Positions 9,929 through 20,823 of a stretch of 46,961 bases of DNA are shown here, one piece after another (position 1 is the first letter of the stretch; each line of letters opens with the position of its first letter). This DNA is from Fonsecaea monophora (Eukaryota > Ascomycota > Eurotiomycetes > Chaetothyriales > Herpotrichiellaceae). The notes beneath the pieces are model-generated. The model was not told the DNA's origin. It was given only the letters and a program-made list of their open reading frames with translations, and made no database searches. The stretch is taken from contig NW_019174100.1 in NCBI RefSeq assembly GCF_001642475.1, positions 1-46,961 of the forward strand. The letters run 5' to 3'. The position numbers and the translations under genes are program-made.

Positions 9929-11633
9929 TCATGTCTTGGAACATCGCCGACCGTCACCCTCCGCGATTGTCGGCAGATGTGAGAGCAGTGCGGGCACAAA
10001 CTTGCACCCATCAGGTTCGACGACGTCGCAATCCAAAAACCCATCCAGGATCGAGCGAACATGTTCCCACGACGACAAGTTCATCCGCGCAGCCAGGAGG
10101 GAGAACTGGTCGCTGAACCAGGTCTCATTGTCGCCACACCTCCTCAAGCCCAGGTAGTCATGTTCAGCCTGCGCACCGACGTACAGCGCCCACAGTCGCG
10201 CGTTGGCGTATTTCATCGACCCCGTAAAGTCCATGACCGCCTGCTCCTTTTCGAGGAGCTGCCGCGTCAGTCTCCGCAGGGGCGTCTTGGTCTGGTACAT
10301 TTCCTTTCCGAGGAGGGTCTCGTCCCCGGCAATCAGCCGCGCCCAGTAGACTGCGGTCAGGGCGAGATAGGCATTCTTCTTGTGACGGTGGGATTGTGCG
10401 TCCTTGCCTCCATTCGACTCGAGAAGGTCCAGCGCGTACTTCAACAGCCGCGTGTGCTTGACCAAGTGGTTCGAACACCACCACGTAAACACCGCGGGAG
10501 ACAGTCCGTCGCCTCTCTCAGAACCGTGTCTCCAGACCGCAAGGCTTTCGCGCTCCTGGACGAACATGTCCATGAGAAAGTCGTCTTCAACCGAGGGATC
10601 AAGAACCGTAGAGAACGACAGCGGCATGGCCGCCAATTCCTTTCTGCCTTCCGCCCACGGGATCTTGAACACCTCCGGAATCCAGTCGTCGTAGTCGAGA
10701 ACAGGCTTGCGTAGGAACATGCAGCACGCGCAGGCTTCATTGTACATGAAGGATCGCAGGGACGTGATGTCGACGTGCCCGTGTTCGCTCTCGTACTTCA
10801 ACGCCCGAGACAGCATTGTGGCATGGAGCCACGCCCCGTCCGCGTTTCCGGCTTGCGCCTCGGCCATGTACAGCGTTATGACATGCCAGTAGTTCGACTG
10901 CGAGACGAGTCCCGAACCCCGCTGTATCTTCCGAAGGAGCATGGAGGTGCTCTGGGAACGGAAACGGAGACTCTGGACGGCAAGCTCGGGATTGTCGGTG
11001 ACGTTGGATGCGACCTGTGCCCATCGCGCGAGAAATCCCAGCGCGCCACCCTTCTCATTCAGTGACCGGACGACATCTCTCCAGTCGTCCATGGCGGCGT
11101 CGAGCGTTCTCCATCCGTCGGGACCGGTGTGATATTGGGTTGGTATGACAATGTCCCGATAGAATCTCAAGATGTCATTGACTCGTGGGGATATTGGCAC
11201 GGGATAAGCGTTAAATGGATCGGAATTCCCTGAAAACAGCTTGACATCACACGCGACAAACCTTGGACTCGTGTCCGAGCTTATCAGAGGGTCCGAACCG
11301 TATGAAAGGCACGACGAGGCTGGAGAAGTGCCCTGTAGAGCAACATCATCAGTATGTCAACCAGTACTTGGCCACGGAACATATCCTCACCGACCACTCT
11401 GAGCGGTCTTCCTCGCTCTCAGAGGATTGTTCCCGAGAACCTGGTGTTGTCGGCAGTTTCACGCTCTTTCTAAGCTTTAGGGCGGAATCGCGTCTCTGCC
11501 ATGGTCGGTATCGTTGTTGGATGTGGCTGAAGACGCGCTGACGGTGGGGCTGCGCTTTCATGTTCCGCGCATCATGGTTGACCCATAGCAGATCGCTTGG
11601 GAAGCCAGACTTGGGTGTTGATGCCTCGGCCAT
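9929..11633 (-). CDS. Fungal transcription-factor-like protein without zinc cluster
   Basis: Two exons, 11633-11391 and 11332-9929. The 58-nt intron (11333-11390) is phase 0 with a GTGAGG donor, and the product is 548 residues. The N-terminus has the pattern seen in many fungal transcription-factor-domain proteins (LWVNHDAR then RQRVFSHIQQRYRPW). The middle is helical. The C-terminus has WEHVRSILDGFLDCDVVEPDG, which resembles the W-x-E-V-R / D-V-L-E-P-H-G ending of that family. No Cys6 DNA-binding cluster is present in or just upstream of the model, so direct DNA binding is doubtful. An in-frame ATG at 11669 is an alternative start. A regulatory role is inferred from the family only, and the target is unknown. 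Confidence 0.8.
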
Positions 11634-12872
11634 GGTGGGGATCTCATTGTATAGACTCGCACTCATTCGAAAAGAAAGCTTCACCTCAGATAGTGTGAAC
11701 TGTGGAGTTGGGACGAGGATGGCGGGGCCCTGTACCGAGTTATTTGCTGTTTCTTCTTCTAGCTGAAAAACTGGCGAGAGATGGATGTTTGTCCCAAGAT
11801 TTTATTTGGTCGAGATGTTTTAGGGGGAGCTTTCTCGATGCGTACATCGCCTGACTCGCCTGCTGACTCCTCAAGGATTGGCCTTATCGCCGCATTGTTC
11901 GCTTGGGAGCAGGGGCCGAAAGTTTGAGTAGCATTTGCCCATGCGCCTGTAAACCCCTGGGACATGGCTGAATGTGGTTGGGGATTACGCGATTTGACCA
12001 CCTTTTGCGTTGGATTTCCATGGCTCTTCGAGACGCTGCATCTGGCCCTTTTGGAGCGTGGCCGGGCTCGGCACTTCGTATATGCTGAGTAACTGATGAT
12101 AACTACCAGGCATTGGATTGTCGCAATTGGGGCGGCACAGCTTTCTGGAACAACCCTGGAACACATTTCCAGACAGGAGCCGATTCCTCGATGCCATATT
12201 GTTGCTCTTAAACAAGGCATGGCATTGGGGGAACCAGTCATCTCTCGCTTCCCTGGTCGTTTTCGTTGGACAGCAGAGTCTTGCTCGAATGCTGAGTAGA
12301 TGGCTGATTGTTCGAGACAAGTGTGATGGGGTTTCTCTTCACAACTGTCACAACTTCACTTGAGACTTGATGCTCTTTCTCTGGCCTTGCGCACAGCATA
12401 CAGGCTCTGTATATACACAGCTAAAGGATCCTGCGTCGAGGCTGAAGTGTGGAGAAGTGAGAGTGGTGTTACCCATCAGGCTATAGGCATGAGTTCAGAT
12501 AGTGCTCAAAGTTGAAAATGCAGAACGTTCAACACATCACCGCACGGAAATTGACTCTCGGAAGAAATAGAGGGGGAGCTTCAACGGATGGTACAGAAGG
12601 AATGTCGGGTAGCCGAGCAAGCAACAGTCCTCGGCCCCAACACCACATACCACCATGCCTAGTGGAAGATGACGGGCAGTAGTGAGGCTGGCGTGACATG
12701 CAATGCAATAGTATGTGATGATACGTATATAAATCACCCTTGCAGATATATCCCTTGTCGATCCTCGGTCCGTGCTTCTCTGTCTCGACAGTGATATCTG
12801 CTTACACTCCCAGTGTGCAGATCTCTGAAGAATACATAACATGGTTCTTTGGCGCCGTTATCTCCTGGCTGC
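11634..12872. other. Intergenic, no clear gene
   Basis: It contains a minus-strand ATG frame at 12241-11759 (160 codons) rich in Cys, Ser and Arg with no recognisable domain; I consider it unsupported. A TATATAAA-like element is near 12727. The upstream region of the transcription-factor-like gene lies at the low-coordinate end and the 3' flank of the next minus-strand gene at the other. Confidence 0.6.
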
Positions 12873-13343
12873 TCATACGGCGGACTTCCGCCGCGTGAAG
12901 ACTCGTTTCAGTCTGCTGCTTTTCCCTTCTGGTGGCGTCTCCGTCGCTTCAGCACTGGCCGCAGCGGAATTCTCTCTGGACAGGTTTGTGTTACTCCCAT
13001 TGTGCTCGTCGAGGGTTGGAAGTTGAGGGGCCACCGTCGCTCTCCTCTGATCTCGCACACTCTTCTTCGCACCCCTGGTAGTCCCCTGTTTGTGGAGGAT
13101 ATCATCCACAGTTTTGGTGCCGTAGAAACCTTGTAGTTGTTCGTCGTTCTCATAGTACAGTTTTGATTGGGCCCATTCTTTGAGGGCATCAAGGTAAGCT
13201 TGCTCGGAGGGGAACCCTCGGTATCTCTGGTCAGTGACAAGTGTGTCAATGGATTGCGCCGAGAAAATGCTCGCAGGTCGCGACGACTGTGTCTGTGACT
13301 GAGGGTCCCGGTCGAAGGTCGACTTTGGCTCCTTGATGGACAT
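12873..13343 (-). CDS. Small conserved-looking fungal hypothetical protein
   Basis: A single exon of 156 residues from the ATG at 13343; the frame extends to a GTG upstream, but ATG is preferred. After a Ser/Gln-rich N-terminus comes the segment GFPSEQAYLDALKEWAQSK, then LQGFYGTKTVDDIL. I recall this arrangement (FPSE-x-AYL-x-AL-x-EWA followed by GFYG) in small uncharacterised proteins of filamentous ascomycetes. The C-terminal third is basic and Ser-rich, ending in RLKRVFTRRKSAV, and looks disordered. It has no signal peptide or membrane span. A soluble protein is inferred and its role is unknown. Confidence 0.7.
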   Translation of the reverse strand: MSIKEPKSTFDRDPQSQTQSSRPASIFSAQSIDTLVTDQRYRGFPSEQAYLDALKEWAQSKLYYENDEQLQGFYGTKTVDDILHKQGTTRGAKKSVRDQRRATVAPQLPTLDEHNGSNTNLSRENSAAASAEATETPPEGKSSRLKRVFTRRKSAV

Positions 13344-14118
13344 GATGGAGAAGCGCCCCAAGATCACGCAAGGAGCAGTATTGCTGATGAGATGCGAGAG
13401 TAATCCTACTTTCGAAGAGGTATCTGGGCGAGTTGGACGTCAAGAAAGGGCCGAGAACTTGTGAGTGTTGTAGTCACACCACAAGTAGCGTTCTCTTGCA
13501 GGTCCCTCGAACTAAGTATATTTAGACTTTGCCACTTCTTCTTGACCTGTCTCTTGTCTTTGCTGTCGTGGGAGAGAGCGAGACTATTATCCGTGATCTC
13601 CTACCCCTCGACCCCGCCTAACAGAAGCAGCAAAGCGGTGATCCCAGAATTAGAGGGGCGTCATCGGTTCGTGTACATAGGATGACCGGCCATTTCCCAG
13701 GGGCGGGCGGCCGGCTGCAAGGTGATGGTCGAGGATGAAGCCAGATAAGAAATATTGCATGCCCAGATATGCCAATGCTTGTGAGCAGGACACCCACGTG
13801 TAGCATCTAGGGCCCAGCACATGACACGCAGACTTTACCAACTGTAGGATGGATCCGGAGCCGCGGTCGTCCGGCATAAAAAGGAACGAGTCTCCAACAG
13901 TGGAATTCGACATGTGTGGTACACCATATCACAATGTACAAGGTACCAGGTACTGTATCTACGCTTGCATGTACGTGAAATATGCAGTGGCCGTATGTGG
14001 GAAAGGTTGCAGTGACCAGAGGGTTCGAATAGCCCGCGGTCTGGAAAACGTGAGGCTTTTGGCATATATATCCATACGAGGTACCCCAGGTCCAGGTCTG
14101 TGAGAGACACTGAGAGTC
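13344..14118. other. Intergenic, no gene seen
   Basis: Upstream region of the small hypothetical gene (-) and 3' flank of the MFS transporter (-). Two TAGGTACC-like motifs (around 13940 and 14080) are present. No open frame shows a recognisable protein. Confidence 0.7.
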
Positions 14119-15818
14119 TCACTCTCGCTTAAGCCCGATTTTTCCAATGTTCCTCAATCCCCAGAGGCTCACTACAAGGGTGCTCGACGTCACAGCTAAG
14201 CAGAACCAGAAGGCTGCTCTATATCCTTCCATCAGAGCCTTTGGCGCCTGTTTATCTTGATAGTCGGACTGCATGGTGATACTTCCGGCGATAACAGCAG
14301 ACAGAGCAAGACCGACGCTTTTGCCAATCTGAGCCACAGTGTTGAAGACTCCTCCTGCCAAAGCCTGGGTCTTTTCTGGAAATGCGGCAGTGATGACCAA
14401 GTTCGAAACGGTAAAGAGAACGTCTGGTCCTATGGCGTTCAACGCTATAGCGGGGAAAACATATTCCCAATAAGGCGCACGGACCTTCATGATCGCGACG
14501 AGAAGGGGTGAAATGGATGAAATGGCCATGGTGATGATGACAGCCCAGTCCGCGCGAACTTTATGCACCGCCAAACCCATGATAATATTTGTGACTACAC
14601 CAGCAACTGGAGCTGGCAGGAAGCGGAGAGAGGTCTGTGTCGCGCTGAGGTGCTGAACATCCTGGAAGAAGAAGGTAAGTAGGGTTTCGGTGGCGTTGAA
14701 TGCTCCCCATGCCAAAAAGACGTCGATGCAAACGCTCGTAAAGATCCTATTGCGCCACAGCGAGTTTGGAATGATTGCTGGACGATTGAGCTTTTCCTGT
14801 CGGCCAACCCACAGGATGAATGCCGGGATCAGAGCCACTGCCGTTGACAAACATGCGATGTTGGTGGGTGACTTTATGCTTGAAACATTGCCAGTCAGGA
14901 CACTATCTTCTTTTAGTTCGGCCTTCGAAATCGTCATGTGGATGGGTACTCACGCAAACACGTAAGAGAGGAGACCTAGCGCAGTGCTGAGGATCAAAGC
15001 CCCGGGCCAGTCAATGTCTGTCGCCAGCCTTTTGATTGACAACCGTGTTGGCTGTGCCGACTTTGGCAGACCGGTGACAGCCAATGCGAAAATGACAGCA
15101 TTGATGGCGGCTGCAATATAGAATCCGGCACGCCAACCCGGGCCATCAGCCAAGATACCGCCCATGACAAGGCCGATTGAGAAGCCTACAGGCTGACCAG
15201 CACCCATCATTGCAAACGCAAAATTGCGACGACGCCCGTGAGGGAAATACGACGTGATGAGACTCACGGCCGAGGGCAGACAGAAGGCAATTGCAACGCC
15301 AGCCAGTGCGCGGAAGAAGAGGAGCTGCAAGCTGTCCTGCGCCAGTCCACATGACAGGGTAAATGCGCATTGAAGTAGGCATCCTAGCAGATACATGAAA
15401 CGATTGCCTACCACGTCGGCCACAGCTCCTGAAAGTATCAGTGAGCAACCGCAGGTTAGAGCATAGATGGACGCAGGCCTACGACGTATAGTTAGTCTTA
15501 GACTTCACAGGGTATTCGGTGGACGGGCGAGTACCATAGAAGAACCGAGTCTGGAAGATGAAGGTCTTTGGCCAGTGTTGGTAGAGTCACGGTTACCAGC
15601 CCAGCCAGGAGACTGCTGATGCCCGTAACGCCAGTCACAGACACAAAGATCACCGCAGTAGAGCCTTTCCGTAGAACAGGCTGCCCCGGCGAGGTTTCAG
15701 GAATCCTTTCAGACAGAATGCCATCATCATAATCATCATCATTATGGGCTATTGGTGGCTGCGGCGTAAGCAGGGCCGAAGCTGGAGGTGTGAGTTCGAT
15801 CGTGGTGGTTTTGGACAT
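14119..15818 (-). CDS. MFS drug:H+ antiporter-like transporter
   Basis: Three exons: 15818-15535, 15478-14954 and 14902-14119. The introns are 56 nt (15479-15534, donor GTACTC, branch GACTAAC) and 51 nt (14903-14953, donor GTGAGT). The product is 530 residues. An acidic cytosolic N-terminus of about 55 residues precedes some 12-14 membrane segments. MFS motif A appears as GAVADVVGNR after span 2, and a motif-C-like GAGQPVGFSIGLVMGG lies in the fifth span. The length and the overall sequence fit the DHA2-type fungal drug/H+ antiporters (Atr1-like). Export of a small molecule across the plasma membrane is inferred and the substrate cannot be read from sequence. It is transcribed away from ERG25, with about 0.8 kb between the two starts. 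Confidence 0.9.
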
Positions 15819-16643
15819 TGTGGAAGCAGGCTATCCTCGTCAGATTACTGTTTCTGCTACAATCTGCAGTAAAGTAGATTGTGATATAGCATTTTATATG
15901 TATCTCCCAGAAGTGCCTGAGATTTTGGCCCATCGAAGGGCGTGTGCTCATTAATGCTGTGATGTCACTCTAGGGCTCTCGACTTGTGGTGCTGGTGCTA
16001 CCTCTGGGCATTTGATAATCCCGCCGGGAAGGAAGAATGGTAATCCGAAGCCTCACGCTAAACTATTTTCAATACTTGGCATATTTGGACAGTTTGATAT
16101 GTTTGATGACCTTGGTGGCTCACGAAGCTTTCGCCAATCTCACCGGCTCTCCTGATTGATGGAGATTTGGCACCTGCGTCTCTCAAAAAATCAGGTACAG
16201 AGCCGCCAAGGTGCCCCCCCTGAACACGCCACTCTCAAAGCCCACCACTCACCGCCTCAGCACATCCGGCTCCCTAGGACTGTCTGCGCGTCAGTCCACC
16301 ACCGGCACCACCACCTAAACATCTGTGTGGTACCTACCCGGAAGCTCCAGAGCCGCCAGGCCCGAGTGATGCCACCAGGACATTGCCCAATAAAACTCCC
16401 TTGCCAGCCCACCTTGCCAATCGAACAAGGGCTTTCCGGAACAAACCACTGAATCTCAGGGTCTTCTTTCAATTCGAGATTCAGATAATTTATTGACCGA
16501 GAGGACTTTTTATACCTTTTTTCTCTATCCTGCGTGCCCTGCTCTCTTCTCCTTCCACAACCAGTCTGCCGTTGTCTTGTCATTCGTTCTCCGTCGCTCT
16601 TCCTACCTCACACTTTGTTGCTTTCGAGGTTGGAGCAGTCAAG
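15819..16643. other. Divergent promoter region, MFS gene / ERG25
   Basis: About 0.8 kb separates the starts of the divergently transcribed MFS transporter and ERG25. The ERG25-proximal part is CT-rich (about 16500-16620), as is common upstream of highly expressed fungal genes. No open frame here looks like a gene. Confidence 0.7.
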
Positions 16644-17679
16644 ATGTATGCTCTCCGAAAATCCAAGAAACACTCCTGGAATGCAATAGTTTGGCTGAAC
16701 TAACACACCTCTTGTAGGAATTCCACAACCTACGCCGCACCCGTCACTTACACGGACTACTTCAACGATATTGCCGCCTACAATGTACACCTGAACATCT
16801 TTGAGAAGCTCTGGGCAGCATGGTACGCGTACATGCAGAACGATGTTTTAGCGACGGGCATTATGAGCTTTGCCATGCATGAACTGGTGTACTTTGGGAG
16901 GTGTGTCCCTTTCATGATTATGGACAAGATTCCCTATTTCAGGAGGTATAAGATCCAGGCGGTAAGTCCTCCCATATCTCTCAGGATGGAGGTTTCAAGA
17001 ACTTTGGGTCGCTGACACCAAATTCTTCCAGAACAAAATGCCCACGCTTTCCGAACAATGGGCATGCGCCAAACTGGTCCTCCTGTCTCACTTCACCGTC
17101 GAACTCCCTCAAATCTGGCTCTTCCATCCGATGGCACAATACTTTGGCTTGTCCACCTCCGTTCCCTTCCCTCCGTGGTATACCATGGCCTGGCAAATCG
17201 CCTTGTTCTTCGTTCTCGAAGATGCATGGCACTATTGGTTCCACCGAGTCCTCCACTTGCCTCGACTTTATAAGATGATTCACAAGCTGCATCACCAATA
17301 CAGCGCGCCATTTGGGCTTGCCGCTGAATACGCCTCCCCACTGGAAACCATGATTCTCGCATTCGGCACCGTTGGAATCCCCATTGTCTTTTGCGCCTTT
17401 ACCAAGAACCTCCACATCGTGACAATGTACCTCTGGATCGTGGGGCGACTTTTCCAAGCGATTGACGCGCACTCTGGATATGAGTTTCCATGGTCACTGC
17501 ATCATCTCTTGCCTTTCTGGGCCGGAGCCGACCACCACGATGTCCATCATGAGAAATTCTTAGGGAACTATGCTAGCTCCTTCCGATGGTGGGATGCAGC
17601 ATTGGGTACCGATATTGGAAGTGCTTCCGAAGGGGCAAAGAAGAAGGCAAAGAAGATCGCCGAAGCCAAGGATGAATAG
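16644..17679 (+). CDS. ERG25: C-4 methylsterol oxidase (Erg25)
   Basis: Exons 16644-16645, 16718-16961 and 17032-17679 give 297 residues. The first intron (16646-16717, 72 nt, branch CTAAC) splits the start codon: AT in exon 1 and G in exon 2. The second intron is 70 nt. The protein is the non-haem di-iron oxidase that removes C-4 methyl groups in ergosterol synthesis in the endoplasmic reticulum. Histidine boxes are visible as HYWFH (149-153), HKLHH (166-170) and HHDVHH (250-255), among several hydrophobic spans. The N-terminal segments FEKLWAAWYAYMQNDVLATG and IPYFRRYKIQ match Erg25 closely. The C-terminus is Lys-rich (KKKAKKIAEAKDE), compatible with ER retention. Confidence 0.95.
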
Positions 17680-18043
17680 AATCATGCTGTTGGCGGAAAC
17701 TTGAAAGCATTTGACAAGAAGTCTCAACCGAGCTTCGTTGTACATAATCGGTAAATTTCACTGTGAAGAGCGAGAAGCGGTGGGATACCTTGGTGCATAC
17801 GTGGCGTTGGGTTGCATAGAACAGGCATGGTAACTGGATAGGTTGGCATATTCATGATAGTCCCCTCAAAACTTGAGTATCATTATAGTTCTGACACGAC
17901 CTCGTCTCGAGTTTTTGCTTTTCTCTTGCTGATCTTTGCAGAGACCATTGGCTGTTCTCGCTGTGGTCCCTTCTCTAGCGGTATGGTTCTCCTTGAGCGG
18001 GGAGTTTCAACTTCGAACCACGAGGGTGCCGCTATGCCTGGTC
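17680..18043. other. Convergent 3' flanks of ERG25 and the dehydratase-like gene
   Basis: About 360 bp between two converging genes. It should hold both 3' untranslated regions and polyadenylation signals; no gene is seen. Confidence 0.75.
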
Positions 18044-18853
18044 TCATGAAGATTCGCCTGGGGTGGCAGCAGGTTTTGCTTTGGCTGTACCGCAGGAGCA
18101 ACTTTCCAATGCTTCGGATATTTGCCGCCGGTTGAGGGCAATCATTTGTTCGCGATGATGGACCAGCCGTTTCTCAATCTCATCCGAATCTTGCGCGCCA
18201 TCTGGGCTGACAGGCTCCGTGACGCTGAATGCACCCAGGATCGCGTCAATCTTGTGTGCAAGCCTGGTGTCTCGAACGCTCAGACCTCGAGGACTGTGGG
18301 TTGTACATGTAATGGTCATGTATCTGTTTTCTCCGCCAAAATTTCCACGACTAATGTGTGGGTGATGATTCATTTTCTCAGCCTCGACCATAATCAACCG
18401 TTCCGCCTCATCGCACTCCCGGACAGAAGGATGAGCCGTGTGTCGATGTATAGCATCGCCGAGGGCATCAAGTTGCCATTGGGTCGTGCCAAATGACAAC
18501 CCTGATGAACGCTTCAATGGGAGATCATCTGGCCGAGAGGTTTCCGATGTTGAAAGCAACGAGGCAAGGGCATCCGCAAGCTTATCACGGTTTGCTTTCG
18601 GAGTAGGCGAAAGCTTCTGCGAAACTGTCTCGCCATTATTCAGACGGAATGTAATGGTTTGGCGGTCATCGGAAATTGCGATTGGGTCGCTCGAGGAGAG
18701 GGACAAGCATCTTTGCGGCTGTGAGGAGTACATACAAGGACGAAGCTGGGGTGTCCGCTGGCACTGGAGTCGCAGTTTGTCCACATTACGATAAGCTGAT
18801 GCATTTGCATGAGACCGGACGAGATAGTTTCCTACACGACCAGCAAGTCGCAT
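18044..18853 (-). CDS. Pterin-4a-carbinolamine dehydratase-like protein, organellar
   Basis: A single exon of 269 residues from the ATG at 18853. The core has the hallmarks of the PCD/DCoH family: EAERLIMVEAEKMNHHPH with the NHHP motif at residues 162-165, then TTHSPRGLSVRDTRLAHKID from about 184. The N-terminus (MRLAGRVGNYLVRSHANASAYRN) is basic, lacks acidic residues for about 24 residues, and looks like a mitochondrial presequence. The family dehydrates 4a-hydroxytetrahydropterins. Canonical members are about 100 residues, so this one carries a long N-terminal extension and extra sequence between the early FGTTQWQL segment and the NHHP helix. Catalysis is therefore likely but not certain. 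It converges on ERG25. Confidence 0.8.
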   Translation of the reverse strand: MRLAGRVGNYLVRSHANASAYRNVDKLRLQCQRTPQLRPCMYSSQPQRCLSLSSSDPIAISDDRQTITFRLNNGETVSQKLSPTPKANRDKLADALASLLSTSETSRPDDLPLKRSSGLSFGTTQWQLDALGDAIHRHTAHPSVRECDEAERLIMVEAEKMNHHPHISRGNFGGENRYMTITCTTHSPRGLSVRDTRLAHKIDAILGAFSVTEPVSPDGAQDSDEIEKRLVHHREQMIALNRRQISEALESCSCGTAKAKPAATPGESS

Positions 18854-19776
18854 AGTTGGGAAAGCACAAGAGCTGACTCTTGCAGGGTTTGGAACAATTC
18901 AACGTATTAAGTTGTTTGCTGACTGCGATGCAGCCAAAGCAGCTCAATTGCCTGCAGCACCTGCGGCAGCTGCGGTTCCTACCGAGCCTAACTACCCCTT
19001 CTGGAGCTTGTCATCAATTCCACATCCGGCATCTACAATGTACCAAGGATCTCGTACTCGTTAACACCACCAACCTCCAGTGAAGCAAGGATCATGGTCA
19101 ACTAATTGTCAGCATCTTATCCTCTTCATTATTCTTTCTCGTGCCTTCAGTCGCACGGTGATTGTTCTTTGCCGAGAATGAAAGCACAGAACATTGACGG
19201 CCAGCGGTCTCCCTTCTGTTCGGGCGCAGTTTTCGATTGGTCTTCATGACAATCAACCGCGTCCACACACGAGCTACTGGATGCAATGGACCGCGTACAA
19301 GGAATTGGGATCAAACACCACCTTCCCTGGTCTCCTCCAAGCTTCGGCTCAGATCCTGCCCACCCACGAAGGTTCTGCCTTGCTATAAATTCCTGAAACG
19401 CTTGTCGTTTGGCACAAGCCTCGCGAACAGGCATTGGTGCGAACCTCGCGCCTACTCAGCCCCCGAGCGATGGATTCGCTTGCGCAATATTACAGCCCAC
19501 CTAGTGGTAAGCCTTATGCAGGTACACTAAATCCCAGTCTCTGGGAGCTTCCTTATGGAAGGAACGCGCCCAATGCGTGAGCTCGTGTCTGAATGTACTT
19601 TTCTTCTCATATTTCCTCCATTTGAGGCGCATTGCTTTACAGGTCCAAGAGGTTGCTTTTCGGGTCTGCGTTACATTTTCTGGGTCCGTCAGTTCAAGCA
19701 TTGCTCTGGTCGTCTTCCACCAATCTAGAGAGCATCGGGGAAGGACATAATAACGCAAATCTCGGGGGACCAAAGG
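18854..19776. other. Intergenic, only short frames
   Basis: Divergent upstream region of the dehydratase-like gene (-) and the membrane glycoprotein gene (+). A short ATG frame at 19469-19585 (38 codons, starting MDSLAQYYSPPSGK) is notable but too short to call a gene, and I found no convincing splice to the downstream gene. Confidence 0.6.
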
Positions 19777-20823
19777 ATGCGCCGAGTTGAATTTCTTTTT
19801 CCACTTCTTACCGTCGATTGCGCGGTGAGAGCAATTCCCCTACAGCGAGACATATACAACCCTCTACTCCCTCTCAAAAGCGTCGCCAGCGAGATCTTCG
19901 GCTACACGACAGCCATCTCTGGACCAGAGTCGTCGATAGAGCAAACACAAACAGCTCTCTCCGCTTCCTCCACTCCTTCGGCAGATTCACCAGCAACGTC
20001 TGCCCAATCAAGCAACACACAGACCGATCTCACCGGAACAGGATCTGTAACAGTTACCCTCAGCAATACACAGCTGTCCACTGGAAGTGCTTCACCTACG
20101 GACGCAGCTTCCAACTCCGCCGTTGGCACAGCGACGACAACGCCTACTGGCATTCTTTCACCATCGCCGGGCTCAACTGGCGCGCCTATCAGCGTGGTTC
20201 CTACCACCACTGAAAGCAGTGGCTCGTCGCCTACCGATGCCAGCTCTGGTCCTGGGTCAAACTCTGGATCAGGAGGGAATTCAGGCTCTGGGTCAACATC
20301 AGCCGACTCAACGAGCGGGTCAGGTCTGTCGCCAGGAGAGATTGCCGCAGCAGTCATTCTCCCTGTTATCGCTTTTGCCGCCTTATTGTTTCTTCTCTTC
20401 CGCTTCTGTAAACCTCTCCGCGAAAAGTTTCAAGCTTGGCGGCAAGAACGACTGGATCGATCCGCGTACCGACGAGCGCTTGATGATCCTGTTCTTGCCT
20501 TCGGCATGCGTCAACAAAGCGATCGAGGTTCAAATGGTTTTGGCGTGGGCGACGAGGACCAGTCGACACGTCCCTTGTCTTTTGGATTCCGGAATCCTCA
20601 GAGACAATATCCTAGCATCAAGAGAAAACCTTTGACTTGGGATGCTGCGCGAATAGGCGGCCAAGGAGCCTCATCAATTGGGATGGCAATACCAATGCCC
20701 CTGGGACACCGTCCTCGGAGCCTCAGTGAGATATCGGAGGTGAGCGATATCAGTAGTGATGGTGAGGCGAGATATGAGGACGCCCGGTCGAATCAAGTAT
20801 CGCCAGAAGGGATCCTTTCATGA
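19777..20823 (+). CDS. Mucin-like type I membrane glycoprotein
   Basis: A single exon of 348 residues. A short hydrophobic N-terminus (about residues 1-20) could serve as a signal peptide. Residues about 40-185 are extremely rich in Ser, Thr and Gly, the usual sign of heavy O-mannosylation. One strong membrane span (IAAAVILPVIAFAALLFLLF, about 189-208) is followed by a cationic segment (CKPLREKFQAWRQERLDR). A cytosolic tail of about 130 residues with Ser-rich acidic repeats (SLSEISEVSDISSDGE) ends the protein. This layout is that of fungal cell-wall stress sensors of the Wsc/Mid2 type, but no WSC or other Cys-rich head domain is present. A surface sensor or wall-anchoring role is inferred from layout alone. 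Confidence 0.8.
   Translation: MRRVEFLFPLLTVDCAVRAIPLQRDIYNPLLPLKSVASEIFGYTTAISGPESSIEQTQTALSASSTPSADSPATSAQSSNTQTDLTGTGSVTVTLSNTQLSTGSASPTDAASNSAVGTATTTPTGILSPSPGSTGAPISVVPTTTESSGSSPTDASSGPGSNSGSGGNSGSGSTSADSTSGSGLSPGEIAAAVILPVIAFAALLFLLFRFCKPLREKFQAWRQERLDRSAYRRALDDPVLAFGMRQQSDRGSNGFGVGDEDQSTRPLSFGFRNPQRQYPSIKRKPLTWDAARIGGQGASSIGMAIPMPLGHRPRSLSEISEVSDISSDGEARYEDARSNQVSPEGILS

Noticed and set aside
11759..12320. Minus-strand frames of 160 and 111 codons
   Set aside because: Ser/Cys/Arg-rich without domain or good splice sites; the second lacks an ATG.
14010..14045. GGTTCGAAT box resembling a tRNA B-box
   Set aside because: Flanking bases do not form a T-stem or acceptor stem.
19501..19773. 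Minus-strand 90-codon frame before the mucin-like gene
   Set aside because: No ATG at its start and no recognisable similarity.
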